Source: Gemmatimonadales bacterium
GTDB taxonomy: Bacteria > Gemmatimonadota > Gemmatimonadetes > Palauibacterales > Palauibacteraceae
NCBI GenBank assembly: GCA_009840115.1
Contig: VXOJ01000036.1
Span: 62,001 to 126,000 of the forward strand
DNA length: 64,000 bases
Direction of reading: 5' to 3'
Below are positions 1-8,602 of this stretch, piece by piece. Made by a program: the position numbers and the translations under genes. A model generated the notes under the pieces. The model made no database searches, was not told the DNA's origin, and worked only from the letters and a program-made list of their open reading frames with translations. Numbering within the stretch: the first letter of the stretch is position 1; the number at the start of each line of letters is the position of its first letter.

Positions 1-2
1 AA

Positions 3-650
3 CTCGTTTGCATCGGGAACGAGGGCCTGCTCAAGGCGGTCAAGAAGTTCGATCCCGACAAGGGCGTGAAGTTCATCTCCTACGCGGTGTGGTGGATCCG
101 GCAGACGGTGCTGCAGGCGCTGGCCGAGCAGACCCGCTCCGTGCGCATCCCGCTGAACCAGAACTCCAACCTCGTCAAGCTCTCCCGGACGGAGACGGCG
201 CTCACGCAGAAGCTGGGGCGCTCGCCGACGGACCGTGAGATCGCCGAGGAGATGGAGGAGCCGGTGGAGACGGTGCGCGCCCTGCGGCGCGTGGCCTCCG
301 CCGAACTCAGCCTCGACGCGCCGCTCGACAAGTCCGACCGCGACAGCGCGTCCTTCGGGGAGCGTTTCTCCGGGATGGACGACGCGGACATCGAGGAGGA
401 TGTCGAGGACCAGGCGCGCCGGGAGTTCCTCGAGAAGATGTTCGAGCGCTACCTCACCGAGCGCGAGCGGAAGATCCTCGTCCTCTACTACGGCCTCGAC
501 GACGGCGAGGAGATGACGCTGGAGGAGATCGGTTCGCTCCTCGGCGTGACCCGCGAGCGCATCCGGCAGATCCGAAACCGGGCCTTCGACAAGCTGCGCG
601 CCTCGCCGGACGGAGAGGCGCTGGAAGGGTTCTGGCGCGCGACCGCCTGA
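3..650 (+). CDS. rpoD: Primary-type RNA polymerase sigma factor, 5' end outside window (partial)
   Basis: The frame is open from the first bases and enters inside sigma region 2, so the N-terminus is missing. Visible landmarks are GNEGLLKAVKKFDP and the region 2.3/2.4 core YAVWWIRQ, which melts and reads the -10 element. Region 3 follows (IPLNQNSNLVKLSRTETAL), then region 4 with the helix-turn-helix MTLEEIGSLLGVTRERIRQI that reads the -35 element. The order and spacing are those of sigma-70 group 1 or 2 factors; ECF factors lack region 3. Which group it belongs to depends on the missing N-terminus (region 1.1). About 215 residues are visible. The protein ends shortly after region 4.2, as expected for a complete C-terminus. 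Confidence 0.93.
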   Translation, partial: LVCIGNEGLLKAVKKFDPDKGVKFISYAVWWIRQTVLQALAEQTRSVRIPLNQNSNLVKLSRTETALTQKLGRSPTDREIAEEMEEPVETVRALRRVASAELSLDAPLDKSDRDSASFGERFSGMDDADIEEDVEDQARREFLEKMFERYLTERERKILVLYYGLDDGEEMTLEEIGSLLGVTRERIRQIRNRAFDKLRASPDGEALEGFWRATA

Positions 651-687
651 AACCCCGGGGGCCTACCAGCACGACAGGAGAGGTCCC

Positions 688-1629
688 ATGCGACGGTCCC
701 TGCCCATCTCACTGCTTTCGCTGGCTTTCCTCTTCTCCCTCGCTCCGGCGGCGTCCGCGCAGACGAACCCGCTGTGGACGCAGGAGAAGGTGAAGAACTA
801 CCTGCCGCACATGACCGTGCCGGAGGTGCGGGACTTTCTCGCGCGCAGCGACATGGTCCTGATCCCGGTCGCCGCGCTGGAACAGCACGGCAACCACCTG
901 CCGATCGGCACCGACTACCTGAACGGGGTCGAGCAGGCGAAGCTCGTGGCGCAGCGGGCCGACGTGCTGGTGGCTCCGATCCTGCTGCCGGGGCAGTCCC
1001 CGTATCACATGGGGTTCGAGGGGACGATCACGCTGCCCTCGACGCTGATCCAGGAGGTGTACGTCGAGGCGGTGAAGAGCCTCATCGCGCACGGCTTCAA
1101 GCGCTTCCTGATCATGAACGCCCACGGAGGGAACCGCGCCATCACGACGTTCATCGTGGACCGGATCAACCAGGAGACGGCGGGGATCGCCGTGGACCTG
1201 GGCACGGTGTCGGGGCGCTTCCGGGATCGGGAGCGGATGGCCTCCGTCCCGGCGCCGCCGCCCGACGAACTCGACCGTCATGGCGGGACGCCCGAGACCT
1301 CGAGTTCGCTTTATCTCATGCCGACGCTGGTGGACATCGACGCGGCGGTCCCGGCGGAGGTCACGATGCCGGCCCACCTGGAGGCGATGCTCCCGGACGT
1401 GCTGGCCGGCGACCCGACGGCGCTTGCCGTGTTCCTCGCCGAGGGGCTCAAGGATGAGTCGACGGGCAAGGGCACGTCGTCGGCGGAGATGTCGTCCACG
1501 GGCGTGTGGGGCACGCGACATCCGGCCGAAGCGACGGTGGAACGCGGCCGCGTCGCCACCGAGATCTTCGTCAACGCCGCGGTGGCCTTCATCGAACGCT
1601 GGAACGAACTCCGCCCGCCGGGTTCCTGA
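688..1629 (+). CDS. Exported creatininase-family metal-dependent amidohydrolase
   Basis: A 313-residue protein of the creatininase / creatinine amidohydrolase family. Residues 1-24 form a Sec signal peptide (hydrophobic core then AASAQ). The family metal ligands are visible: E65 and H67 in LEQHGNHLPIGTD, D76 in the same motif, H146 in NAHGGN, and the HGGTPETS block around residues 198-205. Family members cleave cyclic or linear amides (creatinine, or the formamide of a riboflavin-type precursor); the substrate here cannot be told. Export is notable because characterised creatininases are cytoplasmic. AGGAGAGG lies 4 to 5 bases before the ATG. It follows the sigma gene by 37 bp and is convergent with the VKOR gene. 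Confidence 0.85.
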   Translation: MRRSLPISLLSLAFLFSLAPAASAQTNPLWTQEKVKNYLPHMTVPEVRDFLARSDMVLIPVAALEQHGNHLPIGTDYLNGVEQAKLVAQRADVLVAPILLPGQSPYHMGFEGTITLPSTLIQEVYVEAVKSLIAHGFKRFLIMNAHGGNRAITTFIVDRINQETAGIAVDLGTVSGRFRDRERMASVPAPPPDELDRHGGTPETSSSLYLMPTLVDIDAAVPAEVTMPAHLEAMLPDVLAGDPTALAVFLAEGLKDESTGKGTSSAEMSSTGVWGTRHPAEATVERGRVATEIFVNAAVAFIERWNELRPPGS

Positions 1630-1633
1630 CCCG

Positions 1634-1655
1634 GCTCGGGCGCGTCAGCCCGAGC
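1634..1655. terminator. Inverted repeat between convergent creatininase and VKOR genes
   Basis: GCTCGGGC (1634-1641) and GCCCGAGC (1648-1655) form a perfect 8-bp stem with a 6-base loop. The repeat contains the stop codon of the VKOR gene and lies 4 bp after the creatininase stop. No U-tract follows on either strand, so it is a candidate bidirectional terminator or RNA-stabilising hairpin rather than a classical intrinsic terminator. Confidence 0.4.
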
Positions 1656-2085
1656 GGCGGAGCGCGCGGAACTCGGGAAGGGTGAGGAGGAAGATTCCGA
1701 GGGTGATGGCGGCGCTTCCCACGCACCAGCGGCAGATGGCGTGGATGACCCAGAGTTCGAGCGCCGTCAGGTAGATCGTGAAGGCGAGTCCGCCCAGGGC
1801 GAGCACGGCGAGCACCCGCGGGATCCAGCCGGCGGCGCCGATGCCGTCCCGGGTCCCCAGCATCGAGACGCCGAACACGGCCGCGTACCAGCCCACGCCC
1901 CAGCCGGCCACGGGGAATCCGAGGAAGCGGGCCCAGCGCGATCCCTGCACGAGGTCGCAGCCGCCACCCGCGCCGCACGCGAGTTCGCCGTAGTAGCCGA
2001 GCGCGTAGAGAAAGAGGTAGGTGGAGAGGAAGGCGCCGGCCAGCGCCAGGAGCGCGATCCCCCGGCGCCGGTTCAACTCACTCAT
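1645..2085 (-). CDS. Vitamin K epoxide reductase (VKOR) family quinone-dependent disulfide oxidant
   Basis: A 146-residue integral membrane protein with four predicted helices. The VKOR pattern is present: loop cysteines C37 and C43 in ACGAGGGCDLVQGS, the conserved serine about S49, and the active-site pair CRWC (C118, C121) at the start of the last helix. Bacterial VKORs use quinone to reoxidise a DsbA-like partner, replacing DsbB. That partner is encoded immediately upstream, ending only 3 bp before this ATG, so the two are almost certainly cotranscribed. Length matches stand-alone bacterial VKORs. It is the last gene of a minus-strand run that may start at gyrA. Confidence 0.93.
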   Translation of the reverse strand: MSELNRRRGIALLALAGAFLSTYLFLYALGYYGELACGAGGGCDLVQGSRWARFLGFPVAGWGVGWYAAVFGVSMLGTRDGIGAAGWIPRVLAVLALGGLAFTIYLTALELWVIHAICRWCVGSAAITLGIFLLTLPEFRALRRSG

Positions 2086-2088
2086 GGG

Positions 2089-2853
2089 TTATGGTGCTCC
2101 CTGTCCACTCTCCGAGGCATCGCTCCCGGACGACAGTTCCTCGAGCCGGGCCTGGATGAGGCCCTCGATGTGCGTGTAGGGCTCCACCCCCCCGAGGTCC
2201 ACGAGCACCCCGTCGACGAAGAGGGTGGGCGTGGAGTTCACCCCGCGGGACACGCCGAACTGGTGGGACTTGGCGATATCCACGAGGGGGCGACGCTCGC
2301 GCATGCACGCGTTCCAGGCATCGGCATCGACGCCGGCCTGAGCCGCGATCTCCGCGATGGCATCTCCGGGGTTGGTGAGCTGATACCACCGCGTCTGACG
2401 CGAGAGGATCAGATCGTGCACCGGCCAGTAGAGTCCCTGCTCACCCGCACAGCGCGCGGCCAGCGAGGCCGCGACGGAGTTGGGGAAACCGACCATGTAG
2501 TCGTATGAGACCCAGCGCACGGGAGCGTTCGCGGTCTCGACGTAGTTCTGGCGCAGCAGCTTGCCGGCGAAGCCCGCGAACGTCGCGCAGTGGGGGCAGG
2601 AAGGGTCGTAAAACTCCTCGATCGTGATCGGCGCGGACTCGGGTCCGATCGCCACGCCGACGGAGGCATCGGGCTCCGCCTCGGCCAGGACCTCGAGAAG
2701 GTCCGGGTGTGTCGCGGGCGGACCCGAGCCGGCCTGTCCGCCCCCCACGAAGAGCCAGTACCCGCCGGCGGCCACGATGACGACCAGGGCGATCGGGAAC
2801 CACCGGTTCTTGCGCGCGGGAGCGCTCGTCTGCTGTGCCATCTTCCTTGCCAT
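2089..2853 (-). CDS. Membrane-anchored DsbA-like thioredoxin-fold oxidoreductase
   Basis: A 254-residue protein with an N-terminal anchor (about residues 18-36), a linker, and a DsbA/DsbG-type thioredoxin domain. The redox site CPHC (C86-C89) sits in FYDPSCPHCATF, and the cis-proline loop is seen in NSTPTLFVDG. It should introduce or shuttle disulfides in exported proteins and pass electrons to the adjacent VKOR (3-bp gap). A helical insert with a further Cys pair lies between the halves of the fold, usual for this subgroup. AGGGAG precedes the ATG by about 9 bases; an internal ATG four codons on is an alternative start. Confidence 0.9.
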   Translation of the reverse strand: MARKMAQQTSAPARKNRWFPIALVVIVAAGGYWLFVGGGQAGSGPPATHPDLLEVLAEAEPDASVGVAIGPESAPITIEEFYDPSCPHCATFAGFAGKLLRQNYVETANAPVRWVSYDYMVGFPNSVAASLAARCAGEQGLYWPVHDLILSRQTRWYQLTNPGDAIAEIAAQAGVDADAWNACMRERRPLVDIAKSHQFGVSRGVNSTPTLFVDGVLVDLGGVEPYTHIEGLIQARLEELSSGSDASESGQGAP

Positions 2854-2878
2854 CTGTCGTAACTCCCTCTGTCCTGAA

Positions 2879-4312
2879 TCAGATCCCGGGCCAGCCAGGG
2901 ATCAGGTCGCGGGCCAGCCAGGCCAGCGCGGCGGCGACGAAGAACGTCACTATCGCGAGAATCGCCCATCGGGCCCGCTTCGACAAGCGTCGGGCGCGCA
3001 GGGCTGCCAGCGCCCGGAGACCGGGGATCATGCGATCGGACCACAGGGCCGCGATTTCGAGGAGCGCCGCGGCGGCCGCGGAGACGTATCCCCGGTCGAG
3101 CTTCGTCACCTCATCCGTCCAGGCGCGGATCGCCTCCTCGACGCTCGCTTCCTCCGCCTCCGGCGGGGCGAGATCGCGCGCGTGCAACTGCTGCACGAGG
3201 AGCTGCTGCCGGGCCAGCGCGGCGTCGAACGCGGGGCTCAGGTCGTCGATGTGCTTCGACATCGTCTCCCGCAGGCCGGGCTCTTCCGCCACGGCCAGCG
3301 CCTTCTCGCCCTTGTCCCGGTCGAGACGCCGGGTCCGGACGACCGCCTGAACTTCGGCCGTGTACACCCGTACCAGCTCCTCCGCGGCGCCTCGAAAGGC
3401 GGCCGTGGCGTCCTGCCTCATCTGCTCCGCATCCATGGCCTGAACGGCGCCGGCGACGGAGTCGGCTTCGAGCGCGGCGGAGCGCCGCAGCATGAGCGGG
3501 CCCAGCGCGATCTCCCCGAGCGTCCGGAAGTGTCGCTCGAAGTAGCGCCGATCGAAGCTCTCGCCGATGGACGGGTCGATCCGCACGCGTTCGACCGCCG
3601 CCTCGCACACGCTCTGCAGCGTATCCGCGCCCACGGAGAAATCGGGCAGGCGCGCCCGCAGCGGCCGTGCGACCTCCCCCTTGTCGAACATCTCCAGTGC
3701 GTCGTCGGTGTCCGGAGGCGCCGGGACGGTGCCGGCCACCTCGAGGACGGCGCGGATTTCCTCCGGGAAGAGATAGCGAATCTCGAAGGACGCATCGCCC
3801 TTGGCGAGTTCGAGGACGGGGCGGCCATCCCCACGAGCGTCGTCGACCGCTTCGGCGGCGTGCTCGGTCGGCCAGCGCAGGGTGTACTCGTGTTCTTCGG
3901 CGAAGAGATGCAGCCCTCGCCTCGTGAACACCGCGAGGTAGAGTCCCTCGAGGGGCGCGTCGCCGATCCTGCCCGCGATCGCGGTGCCGGCGGTACACAC
4001 GACGACGTCGGCGGCCAGCGGCCTGAGGAGGGACCGGCGGCCCGCCACGTCGCTCCCCCGTTCCACGGTGCGGGCGAAATCCTCCAGGTCTCCGCTGTCC
4101 CCGAAGAAGGCGACGGTGTGCCGCCGGGCGAAGACGAGGATGAGGCCGGCCCGCCGCGAGACCCAGAAGACGGACGCGAGCGGGATCTGCCGGTCCTCGA
4201 AGTGAATCCCGGCGGGCGTGCAGACGACCGAGACCTGGGGCCGTACCTCCTCGCCCGCGAGGTGGACGTCGAATCGATACGCCTTCGGATCGCGTTTCGG
4301 GCTCTGGTTCAT
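2879..4312 (-). CDS. Unknown tail-anchored protein with two beta-rich (PH-like) N-terminal segments
   Basis: A 477-residue protein I do not recognise. Residues about 1-90 and 95-200 are beta-rich, each with the feel of a bacterial PH-like domain (for example VSVVCTPAGIHFEDRQIPL, then GLYLAVFTRRGLHLFAEE). Residues about 210-440 are charged and helical. A single hydrophobic helix near residues 448-466 lies about ten residues from the C-terminus, suggesting tail anchoring with the bulk in the cytoplasm. Its ATG overlaps the HAD phosphatase stop (ATGA at 4309-4312), so it is translationally coupled into the gyrA run. The domain reading is inference. Starts further upstream would run into the HAD gene in another frame and are not credible. 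Confidence 0.75.
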   Translation of the reverse strand: MNQSPKRDPKAYRFDVHLAGEEVRPQVSVVCTPAGIHFEDRQIPLASVFWVSRRAGLILVFARRHTVAFFGDSGDLEDFARTVERGSDVAGRRSLLRPLAADVVVCTAGTAIAGRIGDAPLEGLYLAVFTRRGLHLFAEEHEYTLRWPTEHAAEAVDDARGDGRPVLELAKGDASFEIRYLFPEEIRAVLEVAGTVPAPPDTDDALEMFDKGEVARPLRARLPDFSVGADTLQSVCEAAVERVRIDPSIGESFDRRYFERHFRTLGEIALGPLMLRRSAALEADSVAGAVQAMDAEQMRQDATAAFRGAAEELVRVYTAEVQAVVRTRRLDRDKGEKALAVAEEPGLRETMSKHIDDLSPAFDAALARQQLLVQQLHARDLAPPEAEEASVEEAIRAWTDEVTKLDRGYVSAAAAALLEIAALWSDRMIPGLRALAALRARRLSKRARWAILAIVTFFVAAALAWLARDLIPGWPGI

Positions 4313-5031
4313 GCGCTTGCCAGAGCCGACATCACGCGGCCGGTGTCCTGGAGCGAAGGAAGCGCTTCGTCGGCGCCGGCGCGGCGGAGGTCGTCCACGG
4401 AGAAGCGTCCGGTGGCCACGCCGAGCACGGACAGGCCGGACCCGCGGGCACACTCGATGTCGTGCGGGGTATCCCCGATGATCCAGGTGCGGCCGGGGCC
4501 GTAGCGCGTTCCGGTGTGGCGGAAGGCCCGCTCGAGCGCGATGGGCGGCAGGCGGTTCCGGTCCGCGGCATCGCAGCCGAAGGCGCCGAACGGAAAGCGG
4601 CCCCAGAGCCCGACCGCCGAGAGCTTGCCCTTGGCGCCGGCGACGATGTTGCCGGTCAGGAGCCCGAGCGTCGCCCCCTCCGCCTCGAGCGCATCCAGGA
4701 TCTCGGGGACGCCCGGCGTCGGGCGCATCCGGTCGCGCCGCTCGTCGATCTCGCCCTCCAGCCGGGCCGCGTAGGCGGGCCACAGCCGATCGAACGCCGG
4801 CGCGATCTCGGCCTCGGAGAGGCCTTCGGCGCGGAGGAGGGTGCGCACGATCTGAGGATCCGTCATGCCGTCGAAAGGGAGATCGTCGATGGGACCTGGC
4901 GTCCCGTATACCTCGATCATCGCGCCCTCGATGGCCGCGCGGCCGACCCCCGCGGCGTGCACCAGCGTCCCATCGATGTCGAACAGCACGAGCTTCGCGG
5001 CCCGTCCCGCAGCCCCGTTGGAGACGGTCAA
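4309..5031 (-). CDS. HAD-superfamily phosphatase (phosphoglycolate phosphatase-like)
   Basis: A 240-residue HAD hydrolase. Motif I is LFDIDGTLV with nucleophile D18 and acid D20; a helical cap follows; motif II is the LLTGN segment; motif IV is GDTPHDI. The arrangement matches subclass I phosphoglycolate-phosphatase-like enzymes, which dephosphorylate small metabolites; the real substrate is unknown. The only sensible start is a TTG that overlaps the dehydratase stop (TTGA), and the downstream gene starts in its own stop (ATGA). It is therefore locked inside a translationally coupled operon downstream of gyrA. Confidence 0.86.
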   Translation of the reverse strand: MTVSNGAAGRAAKLVLFDIDGTLVHAAGVGRAAIEGAMIEVYGTPGPIDDLPFDGMTDPQIVRTLLRAEGLSEAEIAPAFDRLWPAYAARLEGEIDERRDRMRPTPGVPEILDALEAEGATLGLLTGNIVAGAKGKLSAVGLWGRFPFGAFGCDAADRNRLPPIALERAFRHTGTRYGPGRTWIIGDTPHDIECARGSGLSVLGVATGRFSVDDLRRAGADEALPSLQDTGRVMSALASA

Positions 5032-6026
5032 CCGCCGATCCAGTCCGCGAGGAGCGCGGGTTCGATGTTGCCGCCGGACAGGACCGCCACGGTCTCGCCC
5101 CGAGCCGCGGGCGCCGCCGCGCCGCTGAGCAGCGCCGCCACCGTGGCCGCTCCGGAGGGCTCCACGATCAGCCGCAGGCCGAAGAGCCAGCGCACGGCGT
5201 CGCGGATCGCCTCGTCGTCGACGGTGATGACGCGGTCCACCAGGTCGCGGCAGTGGGCGAAGGTGAGATCGCCGGGGCGCACCGGCTTGAGGCCGTCGGC
5301 GACCGTGGACACGCGGTCGAGCGTGACGGGCGCGCCGTGCTCGAGCGAGCGCAGCATCGAGGCGGCGCCCTCAGGCTCGACGCCGATCACTTCGGCCTCG
5401 GGGCACCGGCGCCGCACCGCGGCCGCGACGCCAGACAGTTGCCCTCCGCCACCGATCGGAGCCAGCACCATCCCCGGCTCCCGGGAGCCGAGTTGCTCGA
5501 TGATCTCGAGCGCCACGGTCCCCTGTCCCGCGATGATGTCGGGGTCGTCGAACGGCGGCACCATCGTCCCGCCGACTTCCCGCTGGATCTGCTCGGCGCG
5601 CGCCTTGCGCTCGGCGGACGTCGTACCCTCGAGTTCGACCTGCGCCCCGAGGGCGATCGTCGCCTCGCGTTTCACGTCCGGCGCATCGACGGGCATCACG
5701 ATCCGCGCCGGCACGCCGAACGCGCGCGCGGCCCACGCCACGGCCTGCGCGTGATTGCCCGACGAGTAGGTGAGGAGCCCGGCGGCCCGCTCCTCCGGCG
5801 AGAGCCGGCTCACGTAGTTGTACGCGCCGCGCGCCTTGAAGGCGGAGACGCGCTGGAGGTTCTCGCACTTGAGCCATACGCCGTCCGGCGCGTCGGTCGC
5901 CCCGCGTCCGCCCGCGCGCGGGAACGGGGCGGGGATCAGAGGCGTGCGCCGAACCGCTCCGCGAATCCGCTCGTGCGCGGCCTCGACGTCGGCGAGCGAA
6001 ACGAGGGTCGCGGTCGCGCGGGTCAC
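5028..6026 (-). CDS. Threonine/serine dehydratase-family PLP enzyme
   Basis: A 332-residue fold-type II PLP enzyme. The Schiff-base lysine is K64 in SAFKARGA. The substrate loop is SSGNHAQ, the phosphate-binding glycine loop is GGGGQLSG, and a late SGGN motif is present. It lacks the C-terminal ACT-type regulatory domains of biosynthetic IlvA, so it resembles catabolic threonine dehydratase or serine racemase. The reaction is deamination of threonine to 2-oxobutyrate or of serine to pyruvate; racemase activity is possible. The GTG start overlaps the gyrA stop (GTGA), which is an unusual operon partner for gyrase. Confidence 0.88.
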   Translation of the reverse strand: MTRATATLVSLADVEAAHERIRGAVRRTPLIPAPFPRAGGRGATDAPDGVWLKCENLQRVSAFKARGAYNYVSRLSPEERAAGLLTYSSGNHAQAVAWAARAFGVPARIVMPVDAPDVKREATIALGAQVELEGTTSAERKARAEQIQREVGGTMVPPFDDPDIIAGQGTVALEIIEQLGSREPGMVLAPIGGGGQLSGVAAAVRRRCPEAEVIGVEPEGAASMLRSLEHGAPVTLDRVSTVADGLKPVRPGDLTFAHCRDLVDRVITVDDEAIRDAVRWLFGLRLIVEPSGAATVAALLSGAAAPAARGETVAVLSGGNIEPALLADWIGG

Positions 6027-8521
6027 TCGGCCTCCGGGCGATCATCCTCCGCGCGCTCGTCCTCCGGGAGATCGTCCTCCGCCGGATCCGTTCCGACCGG
6101 ATCGATCAGACCCGCGACATCCACGAGTTCGTCTCCCTCGTCGAGGGAAACGAGCCGCACGCCCTGCGTGTTGCGCCCGATCACGCGGATCTCCTCCGCC
6201 CGTTGCCGGTTGATGACGCCGTTGCGGGTCACGAACATCAACTCGTCGTCGTCCGTCACTTCCCGGACCGCCGCTACCTCGCCCGACCTCTCGGTGACCT
6301 TCAGGTTGATCACGCCCTGTGCGGCGCGTCGCGTGAGTCGGTAGTCGTCTACGTTGCTCCGCTTGCCGATCCCCAGATCCGTCGCGGTCAAGAGGGAGCC
6401 GCCCCGCCGCGCAACCACCATTCCGACGACGGTGTCCCCCTTCTGTAGCCTGATGCCGCGCACACCCTGGGCGACGCGCCCAACCTCCCGCACGTCCGCT
6501 TCGGAGAACCGGATCGCCCTCCCCCGCCGGGTCGCAAGGACGACATCGTTCGAGCCATCGCTGACCTTGACGTCGATGAGCCGATCGTCCTCGAGGATGT
6601 TGATGGCGCGCAAGCCCGGCGCGCGCACGTTCCGGTACGCGGCGAGGCTCGTCTTCTTCACGAGACCCCGGCGGGTGGCAAAGATGAGGAAGCGGTCGTC
6701 GGTGAACTCCCGTGCCCTGACGATCGAAGCGATTTTCTCGTTCTTCGCCATCTGGAGCAGGTTCACGATGGGTTTCCCGCGCGCGGTCCGCCGGGCGGGT
6801 GGAATCTGGTACACCTTGAGCCAGTACATACGGCCCGCAGTCGTGAAGATGAGGAGATAGTCGTGGGTCGAGGCGAGGAAGAGGTGCTCCACCCAGTCCT
6901 CTTCCTTCGTGCCCATGCCCGCGATCCCGCGCCCGCCGCGCCGCTGCGCCCGGTAGACCTGGGGCTCGATGCGCTTGATGTAGCCGGAGTGCGAGACGGT
7001 GATGACCATCCGCTCTTCGGCGATGAGGTCCTCGTCCGTGAGGTCCGAGGTGTCGGGCACGATCTCGGTTCGGCGCTCGTCCCCGAACTTGTCGACGAGG
7101 ACCGACAACTCCTCTCCGACGATCTCCATCCGCCGGTCGCGCGAGGCGAGGATGGCCTCGAGTTCCTGCCGGCGCGCGCGGACCTTCTCCAGTTCCTCCT
7201 CGAGTTTCTCGATTTCGAGGCCCGTGAGGCGCGCGAGCCGCATGTTCAGGATCGCGTCGGCCTGGCGCTCGCTGAGATCGAAGGCCGAGCGGAGTTCGGC
7301 GCTCGCGACCTCCGTCTCGGGAGAGGCACGGATGATGCGGATGACTTCGTCGATGTTGTCGACCGCGACCTTGAGCCCCTCGAGGACGTGTTCGCGGTCC
7401 TTCGCCACGCCGTACTCGAAGCGCGTCCGCCGCTCCACGACCTCGTGCCGGTGCTCGAGGAAGTGTCCGAGCATCGTCTTGAGGTCCATCACCTGCGGCT
7501 CGCCGTTGACGAGCGCGAGCATGATGACGCCGAAGGTGGATTGCAGCTGCGTGCCCTTGAAGAGCTGGTTCAGGACGATCTGCGGCACCGCGTCGCGTTT
7601 CAGCTCGATGACGACCCGGATCCCGTCCCGGTCGGACTCGTCGCGGAGGTCGGAGATGTCCGTGATCTTCTTGTCGCGCACCAGACCCGCAATCTGCTCG
7701 ATGAGGCGGGTCTTGTTCACCATGAAGGGGATCTCGCGGATGATGATGCGATCGCGGCCGTCCCGTCCCTCCTCGATATCCGCCTTCGCACGCATCACGA
7801 CCCGGCCGCGGCCCTGCCGGTAGGCTTCGCGGATTCCGGCCCCGCCGAAGATCGTGCCCCCGGTGGGGAAGTCGGGGCCCCGGACGATCTCCATCAAATC
7901 ATCGAGCGTCGTATCGGGCGCCTCGATGAGACGGTGGCAGGCGGCGGCCACCTCTCGGAGGTTGTGCGGGGGAATGTTCGTCGCCATGCCTACCGCGATG
8001 CCCGACGAGCCGTTGACGAGGAGGTTGGGGAGCGCGGAGGGTAGCACGGTCGGCTCCTGCAGCCGATCGTCGAAGTTCGGGGTGTGGTCGACCGTGTCCT
8101 TCTCGATGTCCCCGAGAAGCTCGCTCGCGAATCCGGCGAGCCGGGCCTCGGTGTACCGGTAGGCCGCGGCGGAGTCGCCGTCCACGGACCCGAAGTTGCC
8201 CTGGCCGTCGACGAGCGGATAGCGGAGCGAAAACTCCTGCGCCATGCGGACGAGCGAATCGTAGACGGCCGAATCGCCGTGCGGATGGTATTTGCCGATC
8301 ACGTCACCGACGACGGTGGCGCTCTTTCGGTAGGGCCGGGTGGGGCCGAGGCCGGCCTCGTGCATCGCGTACAGGATCCGCCGGTGGACCGGCTTCAGCC
8401 CGTCGCGCACGTCCGGCAGGGCACGCTGCACGATGACGCTCATCGAATAGTCGATGAACGATTCGCGCATCTCTTCTTCGAGCGGTCTCTGCTCGACGCG
8501 TTCTATACTCTCGGTGGTCAT
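6023..8521 (-). CDS. gyrA: DNA gyrase subunit A
   Basis: An 832-residue GyrA, which cuts and passes DNA in the A2B2 gyrase. The winged-helix/tower region carries the catalytic Tyr Y123 in YRYTEARL. The quinolone-determining segment [10 protein letters not shown] keeps Ser at 84 and Asp at 88, the wild-type residues. The C-terminal beta-pinwheel contains the GyrA box QRRGGRG, needed for DNA wrapping, so this is gyrase and not ParC. The protein ends in an acidic tail built from three 5-residue units ([15 protein letters not shown]; residues 815-829). It heads a coupled minus-strand gene run; gyrB is not in the window. Confidence 0.97.
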   Translation of the reverse strand: MTTESIERVEQRPLEEEMRESFIDYSMSVIVQRALPDVRDGLKPVHRRILYAMHEAGLGPTRPYRKSATVVGDVIGKYHPHGDSAVYDSLVRMAQEFSLRYPLVDGQGNFGSVDGDSAAAYRYTEARLAGFASELLGDIEKDTVDHTPNFDDRLQEPTVLPSALPNLLVNGSSGIAVGMATNIPPHNLREVAAACHRLIEAPDTTLDDLMEIVRGPDFPTGGTIFGGAGIREAYRQGRGRVVMRAKADIEEGRDGRDRIIIREIPFMVNKTRLIEQIAGLVRDKKITDISDLRDESDRDGIRVVIELKRDAVPQIVLNQLFKGTQLQSTFGVIMLALVNGEPQVMDLKTMLGHFLEHRHEVVERRTRFEYGVAKDREHVLEGLKVAVDNIDEVIRIIRASPETEVASAELRSAFDLSERQADAILNMRLARLTGLEIEKLEEELEKVRARRQELEAILASRDRRMEIVGEELSVLVDKFGDERRTEIVPDTSDLTDEDLIAEERMVITVSHSGYIKRIEPQVYRAQRRGGRGIAGMGTKEEDWVEHLFLASTHDYLLIFTTAGRMYWLKVYQIPPARRTARGKPIVNLLQMAKNEKIASIVRAREFTDDRFLIFATRRGLVKKTSLAAYRNVRAPGLRAINILEDDRLIDVKVSDGSNDVVLATRRGRAIRFSEADVREVGRVAQGVRGIRLQKGDTVVGMVVARRGGSLLTATDLGIGKRSNVDDYRLTRRAAQGVINLKVTERSGEVAAVREVTDDDELMFVTRNGVINRQRAEEIRVIGRNTQGVRLVSLDEGDELVDVAGLIDPVGTDPAEDDLPEDERAEDDRPEAE
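6035..6079 (-). repeat. 3 x 15-bp tandem repeat encoding the GyrA acidic tail
   Basis: On the plus strand the three units start CGGGCGATCATCCTC, CGCGCGCTCGTCCTC and CGGGAGATCGTCCTC, head to tail. Each encodes E-D-(D/E)-(L/R)-(P/A) on the minus strand, so changes in copy number would lengthen or shorten the acidic tail in frame. Confidence 0.75.
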
Positions 8522-8565
8522 GGATTCCCGCTGGAACTGGCGTGTTCGAAATCCTCGAGGACGCG

Positions 8566-8587
8566 GCGGCCGGGGGAGCCCGGCCGC
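8566..8587. terminator. GC hairpin between phosphoesterase gene and gyrA
   Basis: GCGGCCGGG (8566-8574) and CCCGGCCGC (8579-8587) form a perfect 9-bp stem with loop GGAG. It lies after the phosphoesterase stop and about 45 bp before the gyrA ATG on the minus strand. No U-tract follows. It could terminate the phosphoesterase transcript or sit in the gyrA leader. Confidence 0.4.
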
Positions 8588-8602
8588 ACTCGGTAAGACC
8601 CG

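Noticed and set aside
8535-8560. A GTTCGAAATC element that resembles a tRNA T-arm upstream of gyrA
   Set aside because: There is no matching acceptor stem, D-arm or anticodon arm around it, and it lies in the short leader of gyrA.
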